A stretch of DNA of 64,000 nucleotides from contig CM043698.1 of NCBI GenBank assembly GCA_023935145.1, forward strand, positions 143,200,001 to 143,264,000, in the 5' to 3' direction. The notes beneath the pieces are model-generated. The model was not told the DNA's origin, searched no databases, and saw only the letters and a program-made list of their open reading frames with translations. Origin of the DNA: Bretschneidera sinensis. Lineage: Eukaryota; Streptophyta; Magnoliopsida; Brassicales; Akaniaceae. Position 1 is the stretch's first letter. Each line of letters opens with the position of its first letter. The translations under genes and the position numbers were made by a program. Positions 1-10,427 of the stretch are shown one piece after another.

Positions 1-362
1 AAACACAAGAGGGACTCTTGTAGTGAGGCTGGTTGTAAAGAAGAGAGGTTAGTAGAGAATTGATAGAAAGCATTGTAATAGGTCTATCACTTTCTCGTTC
101 TCTTCTTGGTTCTTCAAGAACTTGGATTCTTGAAGGGGATTGCTATAACTTTGTAAGAACCATTGAGATAGTGCAGAGAGTTCGGAGGAACTCACGGGGA
201 CGTAGGCACATTGCCGAACCTCGACAACAAATTACTTGTCTTCTTTCTTTCTTTGATTTTCTGTTCTTGAGTTCGATTGCTGAAATTCTTTCTACAAGTC
301 ATTCAAGACTTGGGTGTTTGGAAGATCACCACTTGGGCATCTTGTCAAGGTGATTTCCAACA
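1..362 (+). mobile_element. 3' part of a Ty1/copia LTR (copia B family), cut by the window edge
   Basis: This stretch is the reverse complement of the left part of the copia B LTRs at 34835-35744 and 39410-40319, with only scattered differences. It ends in TTTCCAACA at 362, the LTR terminus of that family, so the element lies in + orientation, opposite to copia B. VAL-like exon 2 sequence begins directly at 363 (ATTCAAGTG), so the insertion point is inside that exon. The rest of the element lies upstream of the window, so its target duplication and coding region cannot be checked. The 97-codon open frame at 60-353 is only LTR sequence. Confidence 0.85.
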
Positions 363-408
363 ATTCAAGTGAAAGATATTGCAAAATCTTCCCTCCTCAT
401 AAGCAAAG
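363..408 (-). pseudogene. V1: exon-2 stub of a VAL-like gene, interrupted by a copia LTR
   Basis: Read on the minus strand this matches the first part of exon 2 of genes A, B and C (peptide AYEEGRFCNIFHL). The codons after FHL are replaced by the copia LTR that ends at 362. The acceptor is lost: where genes A and B have CAG at the intron/exon border, here the three bases are TAC. Gene C also lacks the AG (CAC), in keeping with V1 and gene C being the most recent duplicates. Exons 3-6 would lie left of the LTR, outside the window. It is a dead fragment. Confidence 0.75.
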
Positions 409-847
409 GTAAATTTGCAAAAGACTTAAGTCAATTAATCATAAACAGTGTGGGAAAGGAAGAAGATTCAATCAAATTTATAATCCCATCACAAGCTTTA
501 CCATGAAGACAATCAAGACGCACAAGTGAAAATAAAACGAGTACTTTGCTGGGAGTACCGACAATTCATCTAATAGGCAATATTAAAATTTATAAACTTG
601 TTCGCATGTGATTTTGAGTCAAAATCTAATTCTGCAATAAGATCCCTCTTGAATATAAAGTTATGCACTAAAGGTGATCACACCAAATAAGGGAAGTTAT
701 GATAGAGGAGAGAAATGAAGAAAAAGTAAAAGAAAGACAAAGAAACTTCGTAGGGAAAAACCTTATTGAAACAACCTATGTTTGTGAATGGTAAAATATG
801 TCAAAGATTTGCTTATGCAAAGTCATAAAGTTATTATTCATGTCAAA

Positions 848-1000
848 CGCGTGCATGTACATGCGCACACAAAAATATGCATGTGCGCATGTACGTGCAC
901 ACAAAAATATGCATGTGCGCATACATGCGCACACAAAAACATGCATGTTCACGTATATGCACACACAAAAGGATGCACGTGTACGTACTTGCGCACACAA
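848..1000. repeat. 32-bp minisatellite with RY-motif cores, V1 copy (5 units)
   Basis: There are five units with a period of about 32 bp, each of the form ATGCATGTGCGCATACATGC followed by GCACACAAAAAT, with variation. The tract alternates purine and pyrimidine almost throughout. TGCATG, the RY core bound by VAL/ABI3-type B3 domains, occurs about four times here. Homologous arrays lie at 21733-21853 (4 units), 32805-32881 (2-3 units) and 49597-49748 (5 units). The spurious Cys/His-rich open frames in both strands come from this repeat. Confidence 0.85.
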
Positions 1001-3482
1001 TAGCACGTGTTGACACAACAATATTTTCAAGGAAAAAAGCATCAGGCACGGGCAACACCTTCCGGTATAAGGGAAAGCAATAGACATAAGGAAAAGAAAT
1101 CTTAGAATAGACATCAGTTGCTTGCTATCAACGATCCAGAAATATGAACTTGAATATATTGGTAATGTAATAAAATCGAATTGATGCCTGATGAAGAGAC
1201 ACATCTTTGAAAATATACTATTCTCGCAAAGTGATGGAACAAATGAATAAAAAGAGAAAGAGGACCACTCATACCGTAAAACATCAAAAGACACCTAATA
1301 CTACTTTTAGAGAAAAACTTAGATTAGATAGTTTAACACAACTCTTTTATGCCACATTTCATTTGATTTGTGGATTAAATAATGGAGAAAGCAGCAAGCC
1401 CATTAACCTGATATTCTATTATTATTCAGATTATACACACATAAGAAAGATAATGCATGAGAATTTTGTTTACATTAAGAAACTAATAGTATACCTATGT
1501 AATTTAATAACTTCCTTAGCTAAAATGCCTCTGCAGTACATAACTTCCAAAGAAGGTCTTACCATAGTCATAAAAGGACAAATATTTTATATGTAATAAG
1601 TAAATTATTTCTTTGTAATACGTGTAGGACTAACTAACTAATTTCATAATTTAGCACTCACACACTGACATACTTGCAACATAATGTTGGTAACACAACA
1701 TCCAAACTACATATTTAAATTTTATCAATTCAATCTATTGCAGACTTTGCATAACAGTGATAATATTAACTGAGCAGAAGTCATACATGTCTACTTGTAT
1801 AATAAGACATGAATAGCCAAACAAATGCATGAAAAATTTACAACCAACAGTAGCCCATAACAGCCCATTAGCTAAATGCATTCAGAACTTGATGTGGAAT
1901 TTTGAATCGAAACAATCATTTCATTGTATTATTGGTATCTATCTATTTTCCTACCTTTTAACCCTAATGACCTGAAAACTTAATAATATTCACTATTCAG
2001 TAAAAAATTGTTTATACTCAACAAAAGGGTAATGGAAAGGGGAAGTAGAGTGAAGAGAAACGGTTTTAGGCAAGAATTCTTTGGAGGAGAGATAAACTAC
2101 CGATTTAATACTACAATCCAGGTACAAAACAGCAAAGTAGTTGCAGCATTATTCTAACTAGAACAAAAACGATGTTGTTTTAATATGTGAAGCTAGAACT
2201 AGATCATTTCACGACAGAACTATAAATGCAAAATGGTAACTTATTAAAAAAATGGAAAAACGGTAAGGTTAACATTTACCAACCATGCTGAAAAACAGTT
2301 TTGCTTACCTTTTTCTTTTCCTGATAGTACAGAGAAAATAAATCATTCTTGAAAAAATAAATACCATTAACACACATTCCAGTACTTAACTATGGCTAAA
2401 TTCATTTTTTTTTTTGGTAGTGCTACCAAGGCGGTGTCAAATTCATTTTAAGCTAAGAGGAAAAGTTTCTTTGTTCGATTGTTAATTAACTATTTAATTC
2501 GCATTAAACTTGGTTGTACTTAATGATGGGTTGAATATATGAATTTTTCAGCATAGAACATAAATTTGTCTATCATATATCCTTTTCATGTGAAAATTAT
2601 AAATCATTTAATATATACCTATTTCACTCTCATCCACAAATTCAAATCATGAGCAATAATGACTACAGCAGGAAGAAGTTAAAAAAGAAGGAACTACAAC
2701 ATATCAATGGCCTAATAATATACTGGTTTTCTTCCTCCTTCGCTGAGAACGATTCTGCTTTCTTCCAAACAGGAAAAAAATTTGAATTGTGAATTGAATG
2801 AGTTTTCCATTGATCACATATCACAAGATCTAATGATTTGGGAAATTGATGATACTTTTAGTTTTAGCTAATTAATTTGAGGTGGAGTCTTGAGAAAGAA
2901 AGCAAGAGTACCATCAGTAATAAGGTCTATTGCGGTAAACCTTCCACTGTTTGTTAATAAAACTGAACGACTAGAGGGACATAAAAGATGGATTCTATCA
3001 AGTATAAACTTGTTCTAATCTAAGGTAGTACGCTCATGAGCTTGACCATATTTCACTTTCAAGAAATTATTGAAGACTCCCATCTTCAGGTTTGACACAA
3101 ACATAGGTACATAGTTTAGTTCTTCCTAAGTCGTGAACGAGTGTCAATCATTTATTCCTAAAAAATGTAAGGAGAGTGGAAGTTACAACTGCACTTTCCT
3201 TAAGGCCAGCCTGTTAGACTTACTTTTGTTACTAGACTTACATTGCAGTGAAGAGACAACTTAAAAAATGTACAACTCGATAGCATTCAAAAAGGTTTCT
3301 GTATGATTTCTATAAAACACGAAAACGAGTTCACCACCATAAGATATTAGTGGTTGTTAGCTATTATAATTTCGCTAAAAATATATCACAATTAGCATCA
3401 AATTTTGCAACAAAATTTATTTGCTGCAAAAACTATAGTTTTTTTTAGTGTAATTTTATTTCATTGCAACAAACGTAACTCA

Positions 3483-3621
3483 TTGCAACATCATTGCTTT
3501 CTGTTGCCATATTCTTAATCTACTGCAGCATCATGGTGTCATGCTGCTACATGTCTAACTGATGGCAACATCTTTTTTCATGCTGCTCTTAACCTATTGC
3601 AACATCATTATTTCTTGTTGC
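3483..3621. repeat. Array of four small hairpins, V1 copy
   Basis: Four imperfect units with a spacing of 35-44 bp each form a short inverted repeat: GCAACA...TGTTGC, GCAGCA...TGCTGC, GCAACA...TGCTGC, GCAACA...TGTTGC. A related pair (GCAACA...TGCTGC) stands just upstream near 3400-3435. The same array is at 24036-24175, 40865-41005 and 52229-52368. It may be subterminal sequence of a decayed DNA transposon; no matching element ends could be fixed. Confidence 0.5.
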
Positions 3622-4668
3622 TATATAACAAATTTCATGCAGGTTATCCTCCAAGCCAAGAACAGATTCTTTTAAGTTATTTCACCCTTCCAAGATCAAA
3701 ACCCTTTCATGCAGTTCTCATATTGCCCACTGCATAAGGATCATATTTCCTTATCATCATTTTTACATCCTTTCTCAAACAAAGTACAAGGTTCTTTCAA
3801 AATATTTAGTTTCACTTAATACTGGATGACTGTTTAATAGTTTAGGTTACCTATGTTTTGTACTTTCTTGACAGTATTCATTCTTTCATATTTGTAGATA
3901 AACATTAACATTTAACAATGCTGGCCCAAATTTTGATAATTGTTTTAAATAGAATCTACAATTTCATAGTTTCATCCCAATTAAAGTACATGTATGGACA
4001 TTTTTTTGTTATTTCTTAATGAAATATGTGCAAATAAAAGAATATGGTCCATTAAATCCTAGATAAATTTACGTAATCACACACAGGTTTTTGTGCCACC
4101 TACAAAAATTTTATTAAAGGCAAGAGTTTTCCTTCTAATGTGTTTCTTCACATACCACATGAATGTGAATCCAAGATCTAAACACCCATAAAATCAGTCT
4201 TGAGCCTAATAGTGATAGCCTAAGAGAAGGAATCAATTAAAGAGGACCTCTATCACTGAACTAAAATATTCTATTGGTAGCAAATCAGATACTTCATCTA
4301 ACTTGTAAATGCACTGATTCTTTTTTTGCTGGGGTGTTGGAGTGTTATCATGAATTCACTCTTACCCAATTTATACAAGAATTACATCATCAAAATACAA
4401 AGAGGACACGAAAACTGAAAATTATCAACATCAACATTAAAAATAAAAGCAACAGAGCTAGCAACTAGTGCTGGCAAATGACAGCAACAAGAACAATTTC
4501 AAGAGAGATCACTCCCCTTCTTTCCGTTATTATTCCTCTGTACAACTTCTACAATCTATAGTTCTTCAAGTTTCAACTACCACAAACACTAAGCAACACA
4601 CGTATATAAGGGACAACTACAGCAGTAGTCACATAGACTTCTTGCCCTTTACTCCTTCTGCTTCCTCT

Positions 4669-4884
4669 TTATTGAGACAGAGCTTATTTCATGAGTTTTA
4701 TGTTATTAGTTTTACTGATATAGAAACCACTTTTTTAGTTTGTTATGCCAGCTGGTACAGTTGTATATTAGCTGGAGTCCAGGTGGCCTGTTTCTATTGG
4801 TTTAGACTTATTGCATATAGGAGCCAACTTGTAACTTTTTTGTTCATTCAATGACATTTGTTTCTTTTCTTCTCTTTTGTAATA
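4669..4884 (+). repeat. 5' LTR remnant of copia A, left copy
   Basis: The block starts exactly where similarity to the other VAL introns ends and stops directly before the tRNA-Met-type primer-binding site TGGTATCAGAG (4885-4895). At about 216 bp it is short for an LTR, and the expected TG...CA ends are not clean, so the 5' end may be truncated. A pyrimidine-rich stretch (TTTCTTTTCTTCTCTTTTG) lies near its 3' end. Confidence 0.5.
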
Positions 4885-4995
4885 TGGTATCAGAGAAATG
4901 TTTTTGCTCAGCTGCGAATTGCAGAAATTGCGATTTCGTTTATTCTCATTGATCTTCGTTCTTCGTTTTTCTTCGTTTGTTCTTGTTGATCTTCA

Positions 4996-6181
4996 CTGGC
5001 TTGTGGAGGAGGAGCTCGGGGAGGCAACAATGGCGGTAATCGGAATAACAAAAATTCCTTTTCAGTCTCGGATTCTGTTGGTCGCGTCCATGAAGATTCA
5101 AACAGCCCTTTCCATCTCAGTAATGGTGATCATCCAGGTCTAAGCTTGGTTTCGAGTCCTTTGACAGGTAGGAACTGTAACTCTTGGCATCGTTCTATGG
5201 TAATAGCTCTTATTGCTAAGAATAAAATTGGATTTGTTGATGGATCAATTGCTAAACCAGAAATTGGTGATAATAAGCACAATTTTTGGTCTCGTTGTAA
5301 TAACATGGTTATGTTATGGATCTTGAATGCTGTTTGTAAAGACATAGTAGATAGTATAATGTATGTTCATGATGCTGAAAGTATGTGATTGATTTACATG
5401 ATCGGTTTAATCAAAGCAATGGTCCTAGGATTTTTCAATTGAAGCAAGAAAGACATGCTCTCACACAGGGTTCAAATGATGTTAGTACCTATTTCACCAA
5501 GCTTAAAATTTTTTGGGATGAATTACGTGATTTTAGACCTGCACCAGCGTGTCATTGTGGAGGAATGAAGAGTTTTACAGAATATCAACATCAAGACTAT
5601 GTGTTACATTTCCTTATGGGTTTAAATGAGTCCTTTATTCAGATCAGGGCTCAAATCCTTATGAGTGATCCACTACCTCCGATTAACAAAGTTTTTTCCC
5701 TAGTTATACAAGAAGAAAGGCAGCGATCCATGAATTTCTCTGGTTCAACAATGCCTCCTATTTCAGCTTCTTATGGAGTAGCTAGTAGCAATTACAGTGC
5801 CTATAAGGGAAAGGACAAGCCAGTTTGTATGCATTGTGGTTTCTTTGGTCAAACAGTGGATAAATGCATCCACCTGGTTTTAAACCAAAAGGTCGTTCTG
5901 GAGACTTTTCTAAAGAGCAAACAAGTAGTCATTGAGGGTACTCAAACCAGTCAGGATATTCAAAGCCCCAAGCTAATCAGACCAGTTTTGTTCCTGAGGA
6001 TAAAGTTAATCCTGAGAACAATCAAAATCTTAGTAATAATCCTCATTTACATGCTTTGACTACTAATCAATATCAGCATTTGATATCTTTGTTGAGTACT
6101 CAGTTGCAAGGGATTTTTCATGATGCTCAAGAACAGCAGCCTGTAGTGTCCAATTTTATTGGTATTTCTTCTCTTATATAA
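4996..6181 (+). pseudogene. Copia A gag remnant, left copy
   Basis: The peptide at about 5130-5388 carries the copia-like N-terminal domain (GLSLVSSPLTGRNCNSWHRS). The retrotransposon gag domain follows in another frame (5385-5870: FWDELRDFRPAP, QIRAQIL) and then a zinc knuckle start, CMHCGFFGQ. Lesions seen by comparison with the right copy: the start codon is changed (ACTGG where the other copy has AATGG), a stop follows DAESM at 5386, and about 16 bp are missing inside the zinc knuckle near 5867, which shifts the frame. The knuckle also has Gln where His is usual. No working Gag can be made. Confidence 0.7.
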
Positions 6182-7567
6182 GATAATGTTTGGATTATTG
6201 ACTTAGGTGCCACTCATCACGTATGTCATGACTTGAGTTTGTTTGATTCTTTTGATAACAATTATACTTCTACTTTTGTTGTTCTACCTGCTGGACATAC
6301 TGCAACAATTTCTAAGATAGGATCAGCTTGGTTATCTCCTTCATTAGTTCTATCCAAAGTTCTCTATGTTCCTTCTTTCAGATACAACTTGTTGTCTGTT
6401 AGTTCACTCATAAGAAGTCTCTCTTGTTCTTTAATCTTTCATGATGATGGCTGTGTGATTCAGGATACTCAGGGCATGAAGATTGGGACGAGTAAAAGAG
6501 TAGGGCATCTCTATCATCTCAGTATTCCAGATCTTTATCAAAAGTCTTCTAGTTCTGATGTTGCTTGTAATGCTTCCTTAGTTTTGTCCACTGAGATGTT
6601 ATGGCATTATCGTCTAGGACATCCTTCTTGTTTAATTTCCCAGCATACAGATAAGACTTCTGTTTTCAATTTTAGAAGTGATAAAAAGTTTCTTTGTAAT
6701 GTTTGTCCTCTTGCAAAGCAAAGACGCTTGGCTTTTATTTCTAATAAGAAACTTTCAGCATTGCCTTTTGATCTTATTCATGTTGATGTATGGGGCCCTT
6801 TTTGGGTTATATCCAATGAAGGTTTTAGATATTTTCTAACCATTGTTGATGATGCCTCGATATGTACTTGGGTTTTTCTTCTGCATACCAAAGCTAAAGT
6901 TTAGAAGGTGATACATTATTTTTTTTATAATGATTAAGACACAATATGGGAAGCATATAAAAGGGGTTCGTTCAGATAATGCTAAGGAGTTAGATCTTGC
7001 TCAATTTTATAATTCTAAAGGGATTCTACACTATCGATCTTGTGCTGAGAGGCCACAACAAAACTCGGTTGTTGAGCATAAACACCAGCATTTGCTAAAT
7101 ATAGCTCGTGCTCTTTTGTTCAAGTCAGGTATTCCTCTATTCTATTGGAGTGATACTATTTTAACTGCTGCTCATCTGCTGAATAGACTGCCATCTCCTG
7201 TTTTGAATTCAAAAACTCCTTTTGAAGTGCTGAATCACAAGTCCCCTTCTTATAGTCACTTGCGTTCGTTTGGTTGTCTATGCTATGCTTCAACTTTGTT
7301 GAGTAAACGAGACAAGTTTTCACCTAGATCTCGGGCTTGTATCCTCATTGGTTATCCTTTTGGGATGAAAGCATATAAGCTTCTAGATTTAGAGAGTAAC
7401 AAAACTCTTGCATCTCATGATGTTGTGTTTCATGAGACAGTTTTTCCTCTGGCTATTGAGAGTTCCTCTGCAAATATTACTTCCTTGTTTCCAAACAGTG
7501 CTCTTACTTTACCTGTTTTAATAAAATTGTTTATGCTACTCATTCAAACAATAATTATTGAGGCGTA
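6182..7567 (+). pseudogene. Copia A protease-integrase remnant, left copy
   Basis: A protease-like segment reads VWIIDLGATHHVC: the catalytic D-S/T-G triad is DLG here, whereas the right copy has DSG. GAG-pre-integrase follows (LWHYRLGHPS ... CNVCPLAKQRR), then the integrase core with [16 protein letters not shown] and [10 protein letters not shown], and the conserved FGCLCYA and [14 protein letters not shown] segments. A stop at 6902-6904 (after HTKAKV) with a shifted frame is shared by both copies. The reading stops at the MITE hairpin and no RT motif (YVDD) follows. It is non-functional. Confidence 0.75.
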
Positions 7568-7678
7568 TTGGCATGGTTTGGGAACCCACTTTAAGTGGGA
7601 TTAAATCAAACTTTTCTTAGCTTTTCTTAAGAAAAGTTAGATTTAATCCCACTTAAATTGGTTTCCAAAAATTCCCAG
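7568..7678. mobile_element. MITE-like hairpin inside copia A, left copy
   Basis: A 111-bp near-palindrome. The left arm TTTGGGAACC...TTTAAGTGGGATTAAATC pairs with the right arm, whose reverse complement reads TTTGGAAACC...TTTAAGTGGGATTAAATC; about 31 consecutive bases pair with one or two mismatches around the loop. TA stands on both sides, a possible TA target duplication as in Stowaway/mariner-type MITEs, but the outer ends pair imperfectly. The same hairpin is at 56338-56448. Confidence 0.6.
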
Positions 7679-7976
7679 TATGTCATGGCTCTGGCTCCTA
7701 TCCATTCCAGTCCTTCTCTAGTCCCTCAATGCTTTGTTTTGGGTGATAAGTTGTAAAACTAATTTGAAAAACTTAGATCTTGCTTTTGTAACACTTACAT
7801 TATCGTTTTTAATTATCTTTGATTCATGGAAGCATCCGTGTTTATTAAATCAAAATCATTTCTCTTTGGGTGGTATCATTGCCTCTCATTCTTTCTCATT
7901 ATCATTACATTTTCTATATCAGATGCCTCAGCTCACCCATCCTATTTGTAGTACAGCATTAAAAATTTAAGGTTAA

Positions 7977-10427
7977 TTTATCGACCCATTCCTGGTGGGT
8001 TCAACCCGGATAGAATCGTTACTTTTATGCACCGAACACTAACCTAAAATGGCACACTCAAATGGCACCAGACTACACACCTCATCATTAAAAAATTCAA
8101 CTCAATTCATTACAACATACAATTAAAATTTATCCAAAGGCAATATAACATTTCTCTTTTAATTTCGTTAACTATACAATTAAGGTTCCTATATATATTG
8201 CGAGAGAGAGAGAGGGAGAGAAAGAGAGAGAGAGAGAGAATATATTTCTAGTAAATGAATACTCAAAGTCACACCTCAACCCGAGCATAGACCGATAACG
8301 TGACAACGATTACCCACCTATAGAGTTTTCCTTACAAGTAAGCAACGGCCCTTAAAACTCTAGCAAACTAAATGATCGAAGTTTCTTTTTTTAAGGACTT
8401 AGCTTTACATACTTTATCTAAGAACTGTTTAGTGAATAAGAAAATGAATTGGGAAAGTGTTTGTAAAGAATGGCTTCAAATTTAGGTTGGTTTGGGAAAT
8501 TCTTTCTCGTAGAGAATTAAAAGATGTTTTCACTTGTTATACAATTATTTTTGTAGAGGGATTTGGATTCATAACAATTTTTAAGAAACTAAAGATGTGG
8601 ATTAAGGAATAATTAATTAAACTAAATTTAGGAATTCAAATTTTATAGCTTGAATCTATATTAACTAATTCAAATATGATTTATATATCTTGAGTTTAAA
8701 TTTGGCTTTTTCGGTCATAATTGTATTTTTAGAGAATGAACATGGTGAAACTATTGATTAAATTCTTAGGGGAAGGTGAACTAAATCCTTGAGTTTGATA
8801 CTCTAGCGTGGAATCGAAGAGAGTTCATATTACTTCTAGTACACGAGAAGGAAATTAAAGACCTAAAACTTGGATAGTTGGTGGTCATGGAAATTGAAGT
8901 ATGTACATATAATAAAATGTTCCAATGTTATGAATGGCTAATGTGTGTATGAATATCATTCCAAATAAGAAAAATATTATACATGTATGTAAAATGTGCA
9001 TTGTATGTGATGATTGCCTTTTGATTAGATGAGAATTGATGCAATGAGATTGTTGTGATGTGGTTGCCTAAATATGTTAGTTGGTTGTGAATATGTATAC
9101 TTATGTGGATGAGTGGAAATATGGGTTGCCTTGTTTTTCATTTTGTGTTGACTGTGTATGCATTGTACGACCACATAAGGAGATTGTGGTCTAAGGGTAG
9201 GTAAGACAATGGAAGGGGAATGTTGTTTTATGCCAGTTAAGGTCATGTCCATAGTTGGTCTGAGAGCAGGTTCAACACATGGCTTTAAATCATGAAAGCG
9301 ATTAAGATGATTGATTTAATTAGAATGATTGAAATGACAGTGATAAAGAGATTACTGGGGATATGAGATAGAGGATAGCATGGAGATAGTGAGGCCACAT
9401 GCATCATTATGTGTGGCTTTGTTCTCAAAGTGTATTAATGATATGATTTAAAATTTTGGTGTTTCGGAGAAATATGTGTTGATGTGAAATTAATGGTATG
9501 GTGATGATTTGACGTACCCTTACGTGGGGAGACATCCCCGTTTTTATGTGATTAGCCTAGTGAGGGTGTTATGATGATATAAATATACATGCATTATTAC
9601 AGACCTCATTGTATTCGTATTTGAATTGCATATCGTTGATAATGGATGTGGTGATGGAATTGACCCATGAGAGGTAACTATTGTAAATTTCCATTGAGAG
9701 GCTTGTGATGTATTGGGCTCAGTGAAGGGAATGAATGTCGTTTATGTTGATTGAAAAACATTGGGTGGGGGACTCCACATATTTTATTAACCTTATAATG
9801 TATGTATTGTGGTAAACTTTGTATGTCTGAAATTATTATAAGGACATTGGTAAATTCTTAAACTTATGTTATCTTCTGGTTGTTATGAAATTGAGAAAAA
9901 TAAATGGAGGAAACTTAAGAATTTTTATTACATGTACTTAGTAAGAAAATAATCTATATTATTTCGTTGAAATGATGAATTCCTCTAATACGATTACTTT
10001 TCTTAAATTGTTTCTCACTAGTGGCTCACTTTTTATTTTAATAACATTTCAAGAAGCACCAGAAATTTCTCGACCAATGTAGAAAGGAGCCTTAATAAGG
10101 GACTCGATTACGACATCATCATCTTTTGTATTTTATTAGGAATTTAGCTCTAGGTTATGGATTAGGTGTTATAAAAGAAAATGCATCAGCTAGTTTTAGT
10201 GGGGGAGTTTTCTTTTATCTGTGTCCTTTTGTAAACTTTAAAATTTTGTTTATCTTGTATTGTACGATTATTTGAGTTTGTAAATGGAATGTTGAATTTG
10301 ACAATGTGTTTCAGGAATTTGTTGTTATGAACTGTAAGTTGTATGTTTGTATCTTAAATTAAGGTGCTCGGTAGTGAAAGGTAATGGAACCATTCTGAGT
10401 AGTGTCCACTCAGGATGGGTCGTTACA
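7977..10427. mobile_element. Solo-LTR-like block with extended inverted ends, left copy
   Basis: The block begins TTTATCGACCCATTCC and ends ...GGATGGGTCGTTACA, so its ends are inverted repeats (CGACCCAT...ATGGGTCG). TGTAACGACCC / GGGTCGTTACA ends are typical of long Ty3/gypsy LTRs of plants, and there is no coding region in 2.45 kb. I therefore read it as a solo LTR, with the first bases eroded. No 5-bp target duplication is seen. Instead a 56-bp imperfect direct repeat starting AGATGCC flanks it (7921-7976 and 10428-10483). The right copy is 56747-59189. A decayed TIR transposon is the alternative. Confidence 0.5.
8201..8240 (+). repeat. (GA)n microsatellite, left copy
   Basis: An interrupted GA tract of about 40 bp follows TATATATTGC. 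The right copy at 56971-57001 is about 9 bp shorter, so the tract has changed length since duplication. Confidence 0.9.

Larger units (their letters stand above)
409..4668 (-). other. VAL-like intron 1 sequence, V1 copy; non-coding
   Basis: This stretch aligns base for base, with scattered changes, to intron 1 of genes A (21294-24650), B (32366-34834 plus 40320-42050) and C (49157-53423). It holds the 32-bp minisatellite (848-1000) and the small-hairpin array (3483-3621). I see no gene: the open frames at 776-1294 and 788-1003 are reading of the minisatellite, and those at 4274-4854 drift with indels between copies. At about 4668 the match to gene A and B introns stops abruptly (CTTCCTCTT, then copia A instead of CAACATGATT), so exon 1 and promoter are missing from this copy. 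Confidence 0.7.
4669..7976 (+). mobile_element. Copia A, decayed Ty1/copia element, left copy (no RT, no 3' LTR)
   Basis: The order is a short LTR remnant, a primer-binding site TGGTATCAGAG (4885-4895), a gag region with a copia-type N-terminal domain and CCHC knuckle, aspartic protease, GAG-pre-integrase and integrase core. That order (integrase before the place of RT) is Ty1/copia. After the integrase C-terminus a MITE-like hairpin sits at 7568-7678, and no reverse transcriptase, RNase H or 3' LTR follows. The start of the block coincides with the breakpoint where VAL intron 1 ends. The same truncated element with the same MITE is at 53424-56746, so truncation and MITE insertion predate the duplication. 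Confidence 0.8.

Noticed and set aside
848..1000. CRISPR-like appearance of the regular 32-bp repeat
   Set aside because: Units follow each other without unique spacers, vary internally, and the context is a plant intron.
776..1294. Open frames in both strands over the minisatellites, giving Cys/His-rich peptides (also at 21662-21892, 32721-33008, 49374-50042)
   Set aside because: They are reading of a tandem DNA repeat open in several frames; they span intron sequence and are not kept in the same form between copies.
9025..9252. Minus-strand open frame inside the solo-LTR-like block
   Set aside because: Low-complexity peptide without domain features, within repeat sequence.
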